Part shown: positions 1 to 9,225 of the stretch, piece by piece
Position numbering within the stretch: position 1 is the stretch's first letter
How the letters are laid out: every line of letters begins with the position of its first letter
Source of the DNA: Candidatus Omnitrophota bacterium
GTDB taxonomy: Bacteria > Omnitrophota > Gorgyraeia > Aquiviventales > Aquiviventaceae
Length of the DNA stretch: 9,447 nucleotides
Direction: 5' to 3'
Assembly (NCBI GenBank): GCA_016206565.1
Contig: JACQRG010000023.1
Coordinates: 1-9,447, forward strand
Position numbers and translations under genes: made by a program
Notes under the pieces: model-generated
Seen by the model: the letters and a program-made list of their open reading frames with translations, nothing else
What the model was told of the DNA's origin: nothing
Database searches by the model: none

Positions 1-142
1 CCAGTTCGTCCGCGCCCGCGTCATTATACGCCTGGGCCGCTTCCACCGGGTCGCCGGCGTCGCGCAGCTGCACGAACTTCACGCCCTTGACGACCCGCCC
101 CTTGTCCACGTCCAGGCATGGGATGATCCGCTTTGCTAGCAT
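1..142 (-). CDS. hisF: Imidazole glycerol phosphate synthase, cyclase subunit HisF (N-terminal part only)
   Basis: This is the first 47 codons of HisF; the rest lies beyond the left edge. HisF is the (beta/alpha)8-barrel cyclase that uses ammonia delivered by HisH to turn PRFAR into imidazole glycerol phosphate and AICAR. The visible protein begins MLAKRIIPCLDVDKGRVVKG and continues with FVQLRDAGDP and an AYNDAGADEL strip, a textbook HisF start. Asp11 in the CLDV motif is at the position of the catalytic aspartate, and Lys19 follows in the VVKG strip. The ATG at 142-140 lies inside the last codons of hisA, so the two genes overlap by 7 bases (136-142). That suggests translational coupling, with an AAGGA-like site inside hisA about 12 bases upstream. 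Identity is near certain; completeness cannot be judged. Confidence 0.95.
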   Translation of the reverse strand, partial: MLAKRIIPCLDVDKGRVVKGVKFVQLRDAGDPVEAAQAYNDAGADEL

Positions 143-855
143 GCGGCGATGGCTTCCTTCAACTCGATCTTTCCCTCGTACAGGGCCTTGCCGACGATGC
201 AGCCGGCCACACCGCGCGGCTCCAGCGCTTTCAGGCGTCGCAGGTCCTCGAGGGTGGCAATGCCGCCGGAGGCGATGAGCTGGCGCACGCCGACGTCGAG
301 CACCTGTTGCAGCAGCTCCAGATTCGGCCCCTGCAGCATCCCGTCGCGGCTGACGTCCGTGCAGATGAGCGTTTCCACGCCGAGCATCATCACGCTGCGC
401 GCCAGCGCCGCCGGGGTCAGCGCGGTCTGCGACACCCAGCCGCGCGAGACCACCTGCCCGGCCTTCGCGTCAATGGCGACCGCGATCTTCGGGCCGTACC
501 GGTCCGCGGCCTCCTGCACGAACGCCGGGTCCTCGCACGCCTTGGTGCCGAGCACCACCCGCGACGCCCCGGCATCCAAGGCGCGCGCCAGCGTCTCCTT
601 GGTGCGGATGCCGCCGGAGAGCTCCACCTTGGCACCGCACGAGGCGATGACCTGCTTGGCCAGCGGCAGGTTCGTGTACGCGCCGTCGAAGGCCCCGTTG
701 AGGTCCACGACGTGCAGCCACGTGGCCCCGGCCTGCACCCAGCGCCTCGCCACGCCGACCGGATCCTTGGAATAGACCGTCACCTGGTCGCGCCTGCCTT
801 GCGGCAGGCGGACCACCTGGCCGTCGAGCAGATCAATGGCCGGCAAGAGGATCAT
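136..855 (-). CDS. hisA: HisA, ProFAR isomerase
   Basis: HisA (phosphoribosylformimino-5-aminoimidazole carboxamide ribotide isomerase) opens the aminoaldose ring of ProFAR to give PRFAR, the substrate of HisH-HisF. The 239-residue length is normal for the family. The protein is a (beta/alpha)8 barrel starting MILLPAIDLLDGQVVRL, with Asp8 at the catalytic base position. Asp129 (VAIDAK) matches the second catalytic aspartate, and TDVSRDGML (166-174) is the conserved strip before the C-terminal phosphate site. SGGI (80-83) and ASGGI (195-199) are the two phosphate-binding loops of the half-barrel repeat. The start is the ATG at 855, three bases after the hisH stop, with GGAG inside the hisH end about 9 bases upstream. 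The TrpF-like dual enzyme PriA is less likely because nothing here points to an actinobacterial context. No oddities are seen. Confidence 0.96.
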   Translation of the reverse strand: MILLPAIDLLDGQVVRLPQGRRDQVTVYSKDPVGVARRWVQAGATWLHVVDLNGAFDGAYTNLPLAKQVIASCGAKVELSGGIRTKETLARALDAGASRVVLGTKACEDPAFVQEAADRYGPKIAVAIDAKAGQVVSRGWVSQTALTPAALARSVMMLGVETLICTDVSRDGMLQGPNLELLQQVLDVGVRQLIASGGIATLEDLRRLKALEPRGVAGCIVGKALYEGKIELKEAIAAC

Positions 856-858
856 CGC

Positions 859-1485
859 CTAGAGCTCCACGAAGTTCTCCAGCAGCTTCAAGCCGACGGC
901 TTGGCTCTTCTCCGGGTGGAACTGTGTCGCATAGAGGCGTTCCCGCCACACCATGGCGGCGAAGCGCCCGCCGTAGTCCGTTTCCAGCGCCACCAGCGAC
1001 CGATCCGCCGGCTCGCCATAATAGGAGTGCACGAAGTAGAAGAAGCTGCCCTCCGGAACGCTCTTCAGCAAGGGGCACTCCCCCTGTCCCCTGTTTCCTG
1101 TCCGCTGTCTCCTGAGCACTTGATTCCACCCCATGTGCGGCACCTTCAAAGCCGGTGCGGAGAAACGCTTCACCGTGCCTGCGAGCACGCCAAGCCCACG
1201 CACACCCGGATCCTCCTCGCTCGTCTCAAAGAGCAGCTGCAGGCCCAGGCAGATGCCCAAATACGGCGCGCCCTTGGCGATGGCCGCGATGAGGGGCACG
1301 ACCAGCCGCCGCGCCTGCAGCTCCCGCATCGCCGCCCCAAACGCCCCCACTCCCGGCAGGATGAGCTTCTGCGCCCGGACCACGTCCTGCGGGTCGCTGG
1401 AGACGCGCACCTCGGCCCCCAGCGCCTCCAGCGCTTTGGAGACGCTGCGCAGATTGCCCATGCCGTAATCCACGACGATGATCAT
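859..1485 (-). CDS. hisH: Imidazole glycerol phosphate synthase, glutaminase subunit HisH
   Basis: HisH is a class I glutamine amidotransferase that hydrolyses glutamine and channels ammonia to HisF. The 208 residues include the N-terminal VVDYGMGNLRSV strip, the nucleophile Cys79 in GICLGLQLLF, and the His190/Glu192 pair in QFHPEKS, so the catalytic triad is intact. PHMGWN (116-121) is the family strip near the HisF interface. Directly after it, residues 124-136 (LRRQRTGNRGQGE) are encoded by a degenerate 7-base tandem repeat and make this loop about eight residues longer than I recall from homologues. The family then resumes at CPLLKSVPEGSFFYFVHSYY. The ATG at 1485 lies 31 bases after hisB; that gap is C-rich on the coding strand and has no purine-rich ribosome site. 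hisA follows after three bases, so HisH, HisA and HisF are probably made together. Confidence 0.96.
   Translation of the reverse strand: MIIVVDYGMGNLRSVSKALEALGAEVRVSSDPQDVVRAQKLILPGVGAFGAAMRELQARRLVVPLIAAIAKGAPYLGICLGLQLLFETSEEDPGVRGLGVLAGTVKRFSAPALKVPHMGWNQVLRRQRTGNRGQGECPLLKSVPEGSFFYFVHSYYGEPADRSLVALETDYGGRFAAMVWRERLYATQFHPEKSQAVGLKLLENFVEL
1080..1114. repeat. Degenerate heptanucleotide tandem repeat (5 units) inside hisH
   Basis: Five consecutive 7-base units occur on the + strand: CCCCCTG, TCCCCTG, TTTCCTG, TCCGCTG and TCTCCTG. In the coding sense these are CAGGAGA-type units. All five end in CTG and differ at one to three positions. The array is flanked by GCACT at 1075-1079 and 1116-1120. 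The 36 bases between the two GCACT copies equal twelve codons and are read through in frame in hisH (residues 124-136). The array is seen directly; any origin by slippage or by insertion of a repeat family is inference. Confidence 0.8.
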
Positions 1486-1516
1486 GCGTGCCGGGGTTGT
1501 GGGGTGGCGGCGGGAA

Positions 1517-2122
1517 TTACAAGCGGCCCTTTGAGGAGGGCACGCCCTTCACGCGCGGGTCCAGCCGGCTGGCTTCGCCAAGCGCTCGGCCCAGCGCCTT
1601 GAACACCGCCTCGCAGGTGTGGTGGAAGTCGCTGCCCGAGAGGATGTCCACGTGGATCGTCAGCCTGGCCCCCCGCGCCAGCGATTCCAGGAAGTGCTCC
1701 GCATCGCCCCACTGATAGGCGCCGTGCGAGGCCGGCGGCCGCTTGGCGACCGCGGCCGACCGGGCGTCCCGCACCACCAGACGGGGCCGCCCGGAAAAAT
1801 CCAGCACCACCCGCGCCAGCGCCTCTTCCATGGGGACATAGGCGGCGCCGAAGCGCCGGATGCCCTTGCGCGAGCCCATCGCCTGGTCGAACGCCTGGCC
1901 CAGGGCCAAGCCGATGTCCTCGTTGGTGTGGTGCAGGTCCACGTCCAAATCCCCTTTGCAGCGCAGCGTCAGGTCGAAGACCCCGTGCGTGCCCAGCAGG
2001 GTGAGCATGTGGTCCAGGAAGGCCAGGCCGGTTTTGACGGAGGTCTTGCCCCGCCCTTCCAGTGCTAGCCGGACGGCGATATCGGTTTCCTTCGTCTTGC
2101 GCTGAACGGTCGCCCTACGCAT
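1517..2122 (-). CDS. hisB: Imidazoleglycerol-phosphate dehydratase HisB (monofunctional)
   Basis: HisB removes water from imidazole glycerol phosphate to give imidazole acetol phosphate, using a di-manganese centre in a 24-subunit assembly. The 201 residues correspond to the dehydratase domain alone. There is no N-terminal HAD phosphatase domain as in the bifunctional enterobacterial protein, so histidinol phosphatase must be encoded elsewhere. Visible metal-binding motifs are FLDHML (35-40), DLHHTNEDIGLALG (62-75; His64, His65, Glu68), a GDAEHFLESLA strip (139-149) containing His143, and DFHHTCEAVFKALGRAL (165-181; His167, His168, Glu171). The C-terminus DPRVKGVPSSKGRL is the normal family ending. 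The ATG at 2122 has GAGAG about six bases upstream and sits 21 bases after the hisD stop. hisC, which often lies between hisD and hisB, is absent here. Confidence 0.96.
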   Translation of the reverse strand: MRRATVQRKTKETDIAVRLALEGRGKTSVKTGLAFLDHMLTLLGTHGVFDLTLRCKGDLDVDLHHTNEDIGLALGQAFDQAMGSRKGIRRFGAAYVPMEEALARVVLDFSGRPRLVVRDARSAAVAKRPPASHGAYQWGDAEHFLESLARGARLTIHVDILSGSDFHHTCEAVFKALGRALGEASRLDPRVKGVPSSKGRL

Positions 2123-2143
2123 ATGTCATCTCTCACATCGCCA

Positions 2144-3360
2144 TTACGTCAACCGTACTTTCACTGCGTCAAAGTGCCGCGGCAATCCCTCGATGGCGGT
2201 CAACCGCTCCACCGGCTCGCGCATGCGCTCCAAGGCGCGCTTCGAATACGTGATGAGGTGCGTGCGGCGGATGAAATCGTCAATCCCCAGCCCGGAAAAC
2301 GCCCGAGCCGCCCCGCCGGTCGGCAGCACGTGGCTGGGCCCGGCCACGTAATCGCCGATCGTCACCGGCGAGTACGGGCCCAGGAAAATCGCGCCGGCCC
2401 GCGTGATGCGCTTGGCCAGCTTCTGGGGCGAGCGGACCATGATCTCCAGGTGCTCCGGGGCGAGCTGGTTCGCCACGTCCACCGCCTCGTCCAGGTTCTT
2501 GACCAGCACGCAATAGCCGCCGGGCACCTGCTTGCGCGCCAGGCGGGCGAGCGCCTTCGAGGTCGTGATCAAGAACCCGAGCCCGCCGGCATGCTCGGTC
2601 TCGCCCAGCAGGTCCGCCAGCACGTAGGCCGGATTCGAGTAGTGGTTGGCGATGACCGCGATCTCCGAGGGCCCGGCGATGGTGTCCACGTCCACAAACC
2701 CGAAGACCTGCCGCTTGGCCTCGGCGACGAAGGCGTTGCCCGGCCCGATCACCTTGTCCACCTTCGGGATGGTCTTCGTGCCGAACGCCAGGGCCGCGAT
2801 GGCCTGCGCGCCGCCCATCTTGTACACCTCATCCACGTCAAGCAGGCTCGCCACCGCCAGGATGTGCGGATCCACGCTGCCGTCCTTGCGCGGCGGGGTG
2901 GCGAGGATGACGCGCGCAACCCCGGCCCGTTTGGCCGGGATCACGGTCATGTAGACCGTCGAGACCAGGCTCGCGGTGCCGCCCGGAATGTAGACGCCCA
3001 CCCGCTCGATCGGGTCGAACTTCTCGGCCAGGACCACGCCGTCGCCGTCCATGATGCGCACGGGCTTCAGGCGCGGCCGGCTGTAGAAGAGCGACACGTT
3101 CTGGATCGCGCTCTTCAGGTGCAGCGCGAACTTCGGGTCCAGGTGCTGGAACGCCCCGGAAATCTCCGCCTCGGTCACCCGCAGCTGCTTGACGCTCAGG
3201 CGCGCCTGGTCGAAGCGGCGGGTATGCCGCAGCAGCGCCGCATCGCCGTTCTGGTGCACGTCGTCCACGATCTTGCGCACGGCCTCTTCCACCCGCCGCT
3301 TGCGCGCCAGCTGGCGGCTGCACAGCCGCTGCCACTCCTGCCCGGTCGTCGAAATCAACT

Positions 3361-3364
<4 letters not shown>
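2144..3364 (-). CDS. hisD: Histidinol dehydrogenase HisD
   Basis: HisD carries out the last two steps of the pathway, oxidising L-histidinol through histidinal to L-histidine with NAD and a bound zinc. Clear family strips are RVGVYIPGGTA (121-131), MGGAQAIAALAFGT (183-196), VDKVIGPGN (202-210), AGPSEIAVIA (230-239), LAPEHLE (301-307; Glu304 and His305 match the catalytic pair) and GDYVAGPSHVLPTGG (337-351). Asp338 and His397 match two zinc ligands with the same 59-residue spacing as in the E. coli enzyme. The other two ligand positions read Glu255 and His258, where most family members have Gln and His. At 406 residues it is short: the stretch between His258 and Glu304 lacks about 18 residues relative to the E. 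coli protein. The ATG at 3364 overlaps the alaS stop in an ATGA arrangement, with an AGAGG site about ten bases upstream. Confidence 0.95.
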
Positions 3365-6043
<2,679 letters not shown>

Positions 6044-6051
<8 letters not shown>

Positions 6052-6517
6052 CGGAATCGGTTGGCTCAAGGGAGGTCGCCAGGACCTGTTCGATCAGCTC
6101 GGCGTCGAAGCCGCGCGCTGCCAGCCGCCGAGCCAGCCGGCTGCGCCCGCCTCCCGCGTCGCCGCAGCCGGCGAGCGCTTGGCGGGCCCTGGCTTCATCG
6201 CTGCGGGAAAGCCCCAGGGCCTCATCCGCGCGCCGGATGGCCTCGGCACCCAGGCCCTTGGCCTGGAGTTTGGCCTGGATCGCGGTCCAGCCGTAGCCGG
6301 CCCGGGCCCACTGGTCCGCCCAGAGCCGCGCGCACGCCGCGTCATCCAGCCATCCGCGCCGCCGGCAGGACGCCACCACGCCGGCCGCGACCTTCGAGGC
6401 GATGCCGCGGCGCTGAAGATACGCGGTCAACTCCCGGGTCGAGCGCGCCCCCCGGCTTAAGAAGCGCCGTGCGAGGAGAGCCGCTCGCGGGTCACCCCCC
6501 GGCCTTGATGACGACAT
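6044..6517 (-). CDS. recX: Regulatory protein RecX
   Basis: RecX is a small three-helix-repeat protein that binds within the RecA filament groove and limits RecA activity. The 157 residues show the family pattern: ALLARRFLSRGARSTRELTAYLQRRG at about 13-38, CRRRGWLDDAACARLWADQ at about 51-69, then GYGWTAIQAKLQAKGLGAEAI, and a last repeat LARRLAARGFDAELIEQVL at about 132-150. The sequence is Arg/Ala-rich and divergent, but length and repeat order fit. The ATG at 6517 lies inside the end of htrA, overlapping it by 26 bases, and no better in-frame start is seen downstream. No clear ribosome site precedes it, so coupling to htrA translation is likely. alaS begins inside its last codons. Identification rests on pattern and on the recA/alaS neighbourhood. 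Confidence 0.88.
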
Positions 6518-8048
6518 AGCCGCGGCCGGTCTTCACGAGCGCATCGCCCTTCACCTGCGTCGTCGCCCGCTGGTAGTCCGCGAGCGTCTCCACGGGCAGA
6601 CGGATCAGGCCCGGCCCCCGCGAGCTGATTTCGGTAATCACATCCCCGGGCCGCAGGCCGGCCTGCTCGGCCGGAGAGCCGTCCTCCACCCCGACGACCA
6701 GCACGCCCTTGCCGCCGGCCGCCAGCTCCTGGCGCTGGGCCAGCTCCTCGGTCAGCGCCGCCACCTTCAAGCCCCGCCAGCCGGCGGCCGCGGTCTCGCC
6801 GGCCGCGATCTCGCCCTCAGCCGGACGCTTGCCGACCGTGACCTCGAGTGAGAGCGGTTTGCCCTCGCGCATCACGTCAAGGCGCACGCGCTCGCCGACC
6901 TGCATGACCCCGACCCGCTGCACCAGGTCGCCGGGCGTGCTGATGCGCTCGCCCTGAATCGCCGTGATGACATCGCCGGACTGCAGGCCGGCCTGCTGGG
7001 CCGGGCTGCCCGGCAGGATGTTCGAGACGACCGCGCCCTCGCTGCGCTCCAGCCCGAAGAAGCTGGCGTACTCTTCGGTCAGCGGCTGGATCTCCACCCC
7101 CATCCAGCCGTACACCACGTCCTGGCCGGAGACCAGCGCGCCCAGCGCATGCTTGGCCTTGTTGACCGGGATCGCAAACCCGATCCCGTCATAGCCGCCG
7201 CGCAACCCCGGCGAGCCGGTGATGATGGCCACGTTGATGCCGATCACCTCGCCCTGCAGGTTGAGCAGGGGCCCGCCGCTGTTGCCCGGGTTGATGGCCG
7301 CGTCCGTCTGGATCAGGCCGGTGTAGTCGCGCTCCCCGCGCCGGTCGCCCAACAGCGGCAGCTGCCGGTCCACGGCGCTGATGACCCCGACGGTCAGCGT
7401 CGGCTCGAAGCCGGTCTGGCGGCCGGTCAACCCGAACGGATTGCCCAGGGCGATCGCCCACTGGCCGGCCCGGACTGCACCGGAATCCGCCAGCTGCGCG
7501 GCCGGCAGCGGCTTCTTGGCGTCAATCTTGACGACGGCCAAGTCCGAGCGGCGATCCTTGCCCTTCACCTCGCCGACGTACTCCTTGCCGTTGGAGAGCG
7601 TCACGGTGATCTTGTCCGCGTCCGCAATCACGTGCTCGTTCGTCAGGACCAGCCCCTTCGGGTCAATGATCACGCCGGAGCCCAGGCCGAAGCGCCGCTG
7701 CTGGGTGCTGGGCGCCTCCCCCTCGAATTGCCGGAAGAACTCCTCCAGGAAGGGGTCCATCCCGGGGCCGTACAAGAAGGGCCGGCCGCGCATGAACTGC
7801 CGCACGCGCTCGACCTGCTCGGTGGAGATGCTCACCACCGAGGGGCCCACCCGCTCGGCGATGCGGATGAACGCCTCTTGAAGCGTGTCCGCCTCGCTCG
7901 GCCCGGCTGCCACCGCCATGGCCGCCCGCTCCCGGGAAGACTGGGCCGCCGGCGCCAGGCTGCCGGACCAGGAGAGGGTGCGGCTGCCAAGGATGCCCGC
8001 CAGCAGCACGCCCGCAATGATGGCCGTCGTCAGGATCCGTCGTGTCAT
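6492..8048 (-). CDS. htrA: DegP/HtrA-family periplasmic serine protease with two PDZ domains
   Basis: This is a trypsin-fold envelope protease/chaperone that degrades or refolds damaged exported proteins. Of 518 residues, 1-21 form a signal peptide or membrane anchor (MTRR followed by a hydrophobic stretch). A low-complexity linker leads to the protease domain at about 54-305. The catalytic triad is intact: His139 (LTNEHVI), Asp169 (RRSDLAVV) and Ser257 (NPGNSGGPLL). PDZ1 covers about 312-405 (GWMGVEIQPLTEEYA, then GSPAQQAGLQSGDVI) and PDZ2 about 425-515 (GSPAEQAGLRPGDVI). Two PDZ domains suit DegP/DegQ rather than one-PDZ DegS. The ATG at 8048 is four bases after the recA stop, with GAGGG at 8057-8061 eight bases upstream. 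Its place between recA and recX is unusual and would link envelope proteolysis to recA expression; any functional link is inference. Confidence 0.95.
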   Translation of the reverse strand: MTRRILTTAIIAGVLLAGILGSRTLSWSGSLAPAAQSSRERAAMAVAAGPSEADTLQEAFIRIAERVGPSVVSISTEQVERVRQFMRGRPFLYGPGMDPFLEEFFRQFEGEAPSTQQRRFGLGSGVIIDPKGLVLTNEHVIADADKITVTLSNGKEYVGEVKGKDRRSDLAVVKIDAKKPLPAAQLADSGAVRAGQWAIALGNPFGLTGRQTGFEPTLTVGVISAVDRQLPLLGDRRGERDYTGLIQTDAAINPGNSGGPLLNLQGEVIGINVAIITGSPGLRGGYDGIGFAIPVNKAKHALGALVSGQDVVYGWMGVEIQPLTEEYASFFGLERSEGAVVSNILPGSPAQQAGLQSGDVITAIQGERISTPGDLVQRVGVMQVGERVRLDVMREGKPLSLEVTVGKRPAEGEIAAGETAAAGWRGLKVAALTEELAQRQELAAGGKGVLVVGVEDGSPAEQAGLRPGDVITEISSRGPGLIRLPVETLADYQRATTQVKGDALVKTGRGYVVIKAGG

Positions 8049-8056
8049 CGTGTCAT
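8041..8056. repeat. Perfect 8-bp tandem duplication at the recA/htrA junction
   Basis: CGTGTCAT occurs twice in direct tandem on the + strand (8041-8048 and 8049-8056), which is ATGACACG twice in the coding sense. The upstream copy contains the recA stop codon (TGA) within an ATGA motif, and the downstream copy supplies the htrA start codon. The duplication therefore sets the present four-base gap. A former ATGA overlap that was duplicated is a plausible origin, but this is inference. Confidence 0.85.
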
Positions 8057-9126
8057 CCCTCGTGCGCCACGCTTTCCGCCGCCCGCTCCTTCGATTTCTC
8101 GCCGCGCCCGGCCGGCGGCTCAGCCGCCTTGCGGCGAATCTGCGTTTCCAAGTCCTTAAGCAGTTTCGGGTTCTCCTTCAGGAACAGCCGCGCGGCCTCC
8201 CGGCCCTGGCCCAGCTTGGTCTCGCCGGCCGCCAGCCAGCTGCCCTGCCGCTGGATGACGCCGAAGACCTCACCCTGGTCCAGGACGCCGGTGCCGCGCG
8301 AGATGCCCTCGTCGAAGAAGATGTCGAACTCCGCCTGGCGAAACGGGGGGGCCACCTTGTTCTTGACGACCTTGGCGCGCACCCGGTTGCCGATCGCCCG
8401 GTCGCCGACCTTGATGCTCTCGATGCGGCGCAGGTCAATGCGCACCGAGGAGTAGAACTTCAGGGCGCGCCCGCCCGGGGTGGTCTCCGGGCTGCCGAAC
8501 ATGACGCCGATCTTCTCCCGGAGCTGGTTGATGAAGATGATGCTCGTCTTGGACTTGGCCACCGCCGCCGTGAGCTTGCGAAGCGCTTGGCTCATCAGGC
8601 GCGCCTGCAGGCCGACGAACTGGTCGCCCATCTCGCCCTCGATCTCGGCGCGGGGCACCAGCGCCGCCACCGAGTCAATCACCACGACGTCCACGGCGTT
8701 GGAGCGCACGAGCGTCTCGGCGATCTCCAGGGCCTGCTCGCCGGTGTCCGGCTGCGAGACCAGCAAGTCGTCTAGGTTCACGCCGAGGGTCTTGGCGTAC
8801 GTCGGGTCCAGCGCGTGCTCCGCGTCAATGAAGGCCGCGACCCCGCCCGCCCGCTGGGCCTCCACCAAAATGCTTAGGCTCAGCGTGGTTTTTCCGGAGG
8901 ATTCCGGCCCGAAGATTTCCACGACCCGGCCCCGCGGCACCCCGCCGATGCCCAGTGCCACATCCAGCGCCAGCGACCCGGTGGGGATGGCGGGAATGTC
9001 GAACTTCGTCTCCTGCCCCAGCCGCATGATCGAGCCCTTGCCGAACTGCTTCTCGATCTGGCTCAAGGTCACGTCCAGCGCCTTCAACCGATCCGCCCGC
9101 TCCCGGTCCTTATCCTGCTGCGCCAT
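8053..9126 (-). CDS. recA: Recombinase RecA
   Basis: RecA forms ATP-dependent filaments on single-stranded DNA for homologous recombination and triggers LexA self-cleavage in SOS responses. From the ATG at 9126 the protein has 357 residues, normal for the family. It shows DVTLSQIEKQFGKGSIMRLG at the N-terminus, Walker A GPESSGKTT (73-81), Walker B VVVIDSVAAL (147-156), and the L2 DNA-binding loop with NQLREKIGVMFGSPETTPGG (200-219), then ALKFYSSVRIDLRR. There is no intein. The open frame extends back to 9246, but this start is chosen because AAGGAG (9136-9141) lies nine bases upstream and the promoter falls inside the longer frame. The C-terminal tail (about 331-357) is mixed in charge rather than strongly acidic as in E. 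coli. It is the first gene of the apparent operon. Confidence 0.98.
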   Translation of the reverse strand: MAQQDKDRERADRLKALDVTLSQIEKQFGKGSIMRLGQETKFDIPAIPTGSLALDVALGIGGVPRGRVVEIFGPESSGKTTLSLSILVEAQRAGGVAAFIDAEHALDPTYAKTLGVNLDDLLVSQPDTGEQALEIAETLVRSNAVDVVVIDSVAALVPRAEIEGEMGDQFVGLQARLMSQALRKLTAAVAKSKTSIIFINQLREKIGVMFGSPETTPGGRALKFYSSVRIDLRRIESIKVGDRAIGNRVRAKVVKNKVAPPFRQAEFDIFFDEGISRGTGVLDQGEVFGVIQRQGSWLAAGETKLGQGREAARLFLKENPKLLKDLETQIRRKAAEPPAGRGEKSKERAAESVAHEG

Positions 9127-9135
9127 CTCTGCCGG

Positions 9136-9141
9136 CTCCTT
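9136..9141 (-). promoter_or_regulatory. recA ribosome binding site
   Basis: AAGGAG in the coding sense lies nine bases upstream of the ATG at 9126-9124. It is the strongest Shine-Dalgarno match in the window and decides the recA start against longer in-frame alternatives. Confidence 0.85.
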
Positions 9142-9165
9142 CTGCCCGCCCCGCGCGACCCGTGG

Positions 9166-9177
9166 GCGAACGTTCGC
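9166..9177. promoter_or_regulatory. Perfect 12-bp palindrome in the recA leader, candidate LexA-type operator
   Basis: GCGAACGTTCGC is a perfect inverted repeat about 40 bases upstream of the recA start and about 20 bases downstream of the -10 element. The half-sites GAAC and GTTC resemble the halves of Gram-positive SOS boxes (CGAAC-N4-GTTCG). Here they abut with no spacer, so it is not a match to a known LexA consensus. Its position just past the likely transcription start would suit a repressor roadblock. The function is inferred from position and symmetry only. Confidence 0.5.
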
Positions 9178-9195
9178 TCCTCTGTAAGACCTTCT

Positions 9196-9225
9196 ATTAT
9201 ACGAGGCGCCCTCACGCCTTGTAAA
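9196..9225 (-). promoter_or_regulatory. Sigma-70-type promoter of recA and probably the whole gene row
   Basis: In the coding sense, TTTACA (9225-9220) is followed after 18 bases by a perfect TATAAT (9201-9196); reading the -35 as TTACAA gives 17 bases. Transcription should start near 9189. The AT-rich elements stand out sharply from the GC-rich surroundings. The spacer contains an AGGCG/CGCCT inverted repeat (9204-9208 and 9215-9219), which may be chance. No comparable promoter is seen upstream of any later gene, so htrA, recX, alaS and the his genes may depend at least partly on it. Confidence 0.85.

Noticed and set aside
6052..6069. TTG start of alaS at 6069, six codons upstream of the chosen ATG
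   Set aside because: It is possible, but the ATG gives the usual AlaRS N-terminus and a shorter overlap with recX; neither has a good ribosome site.
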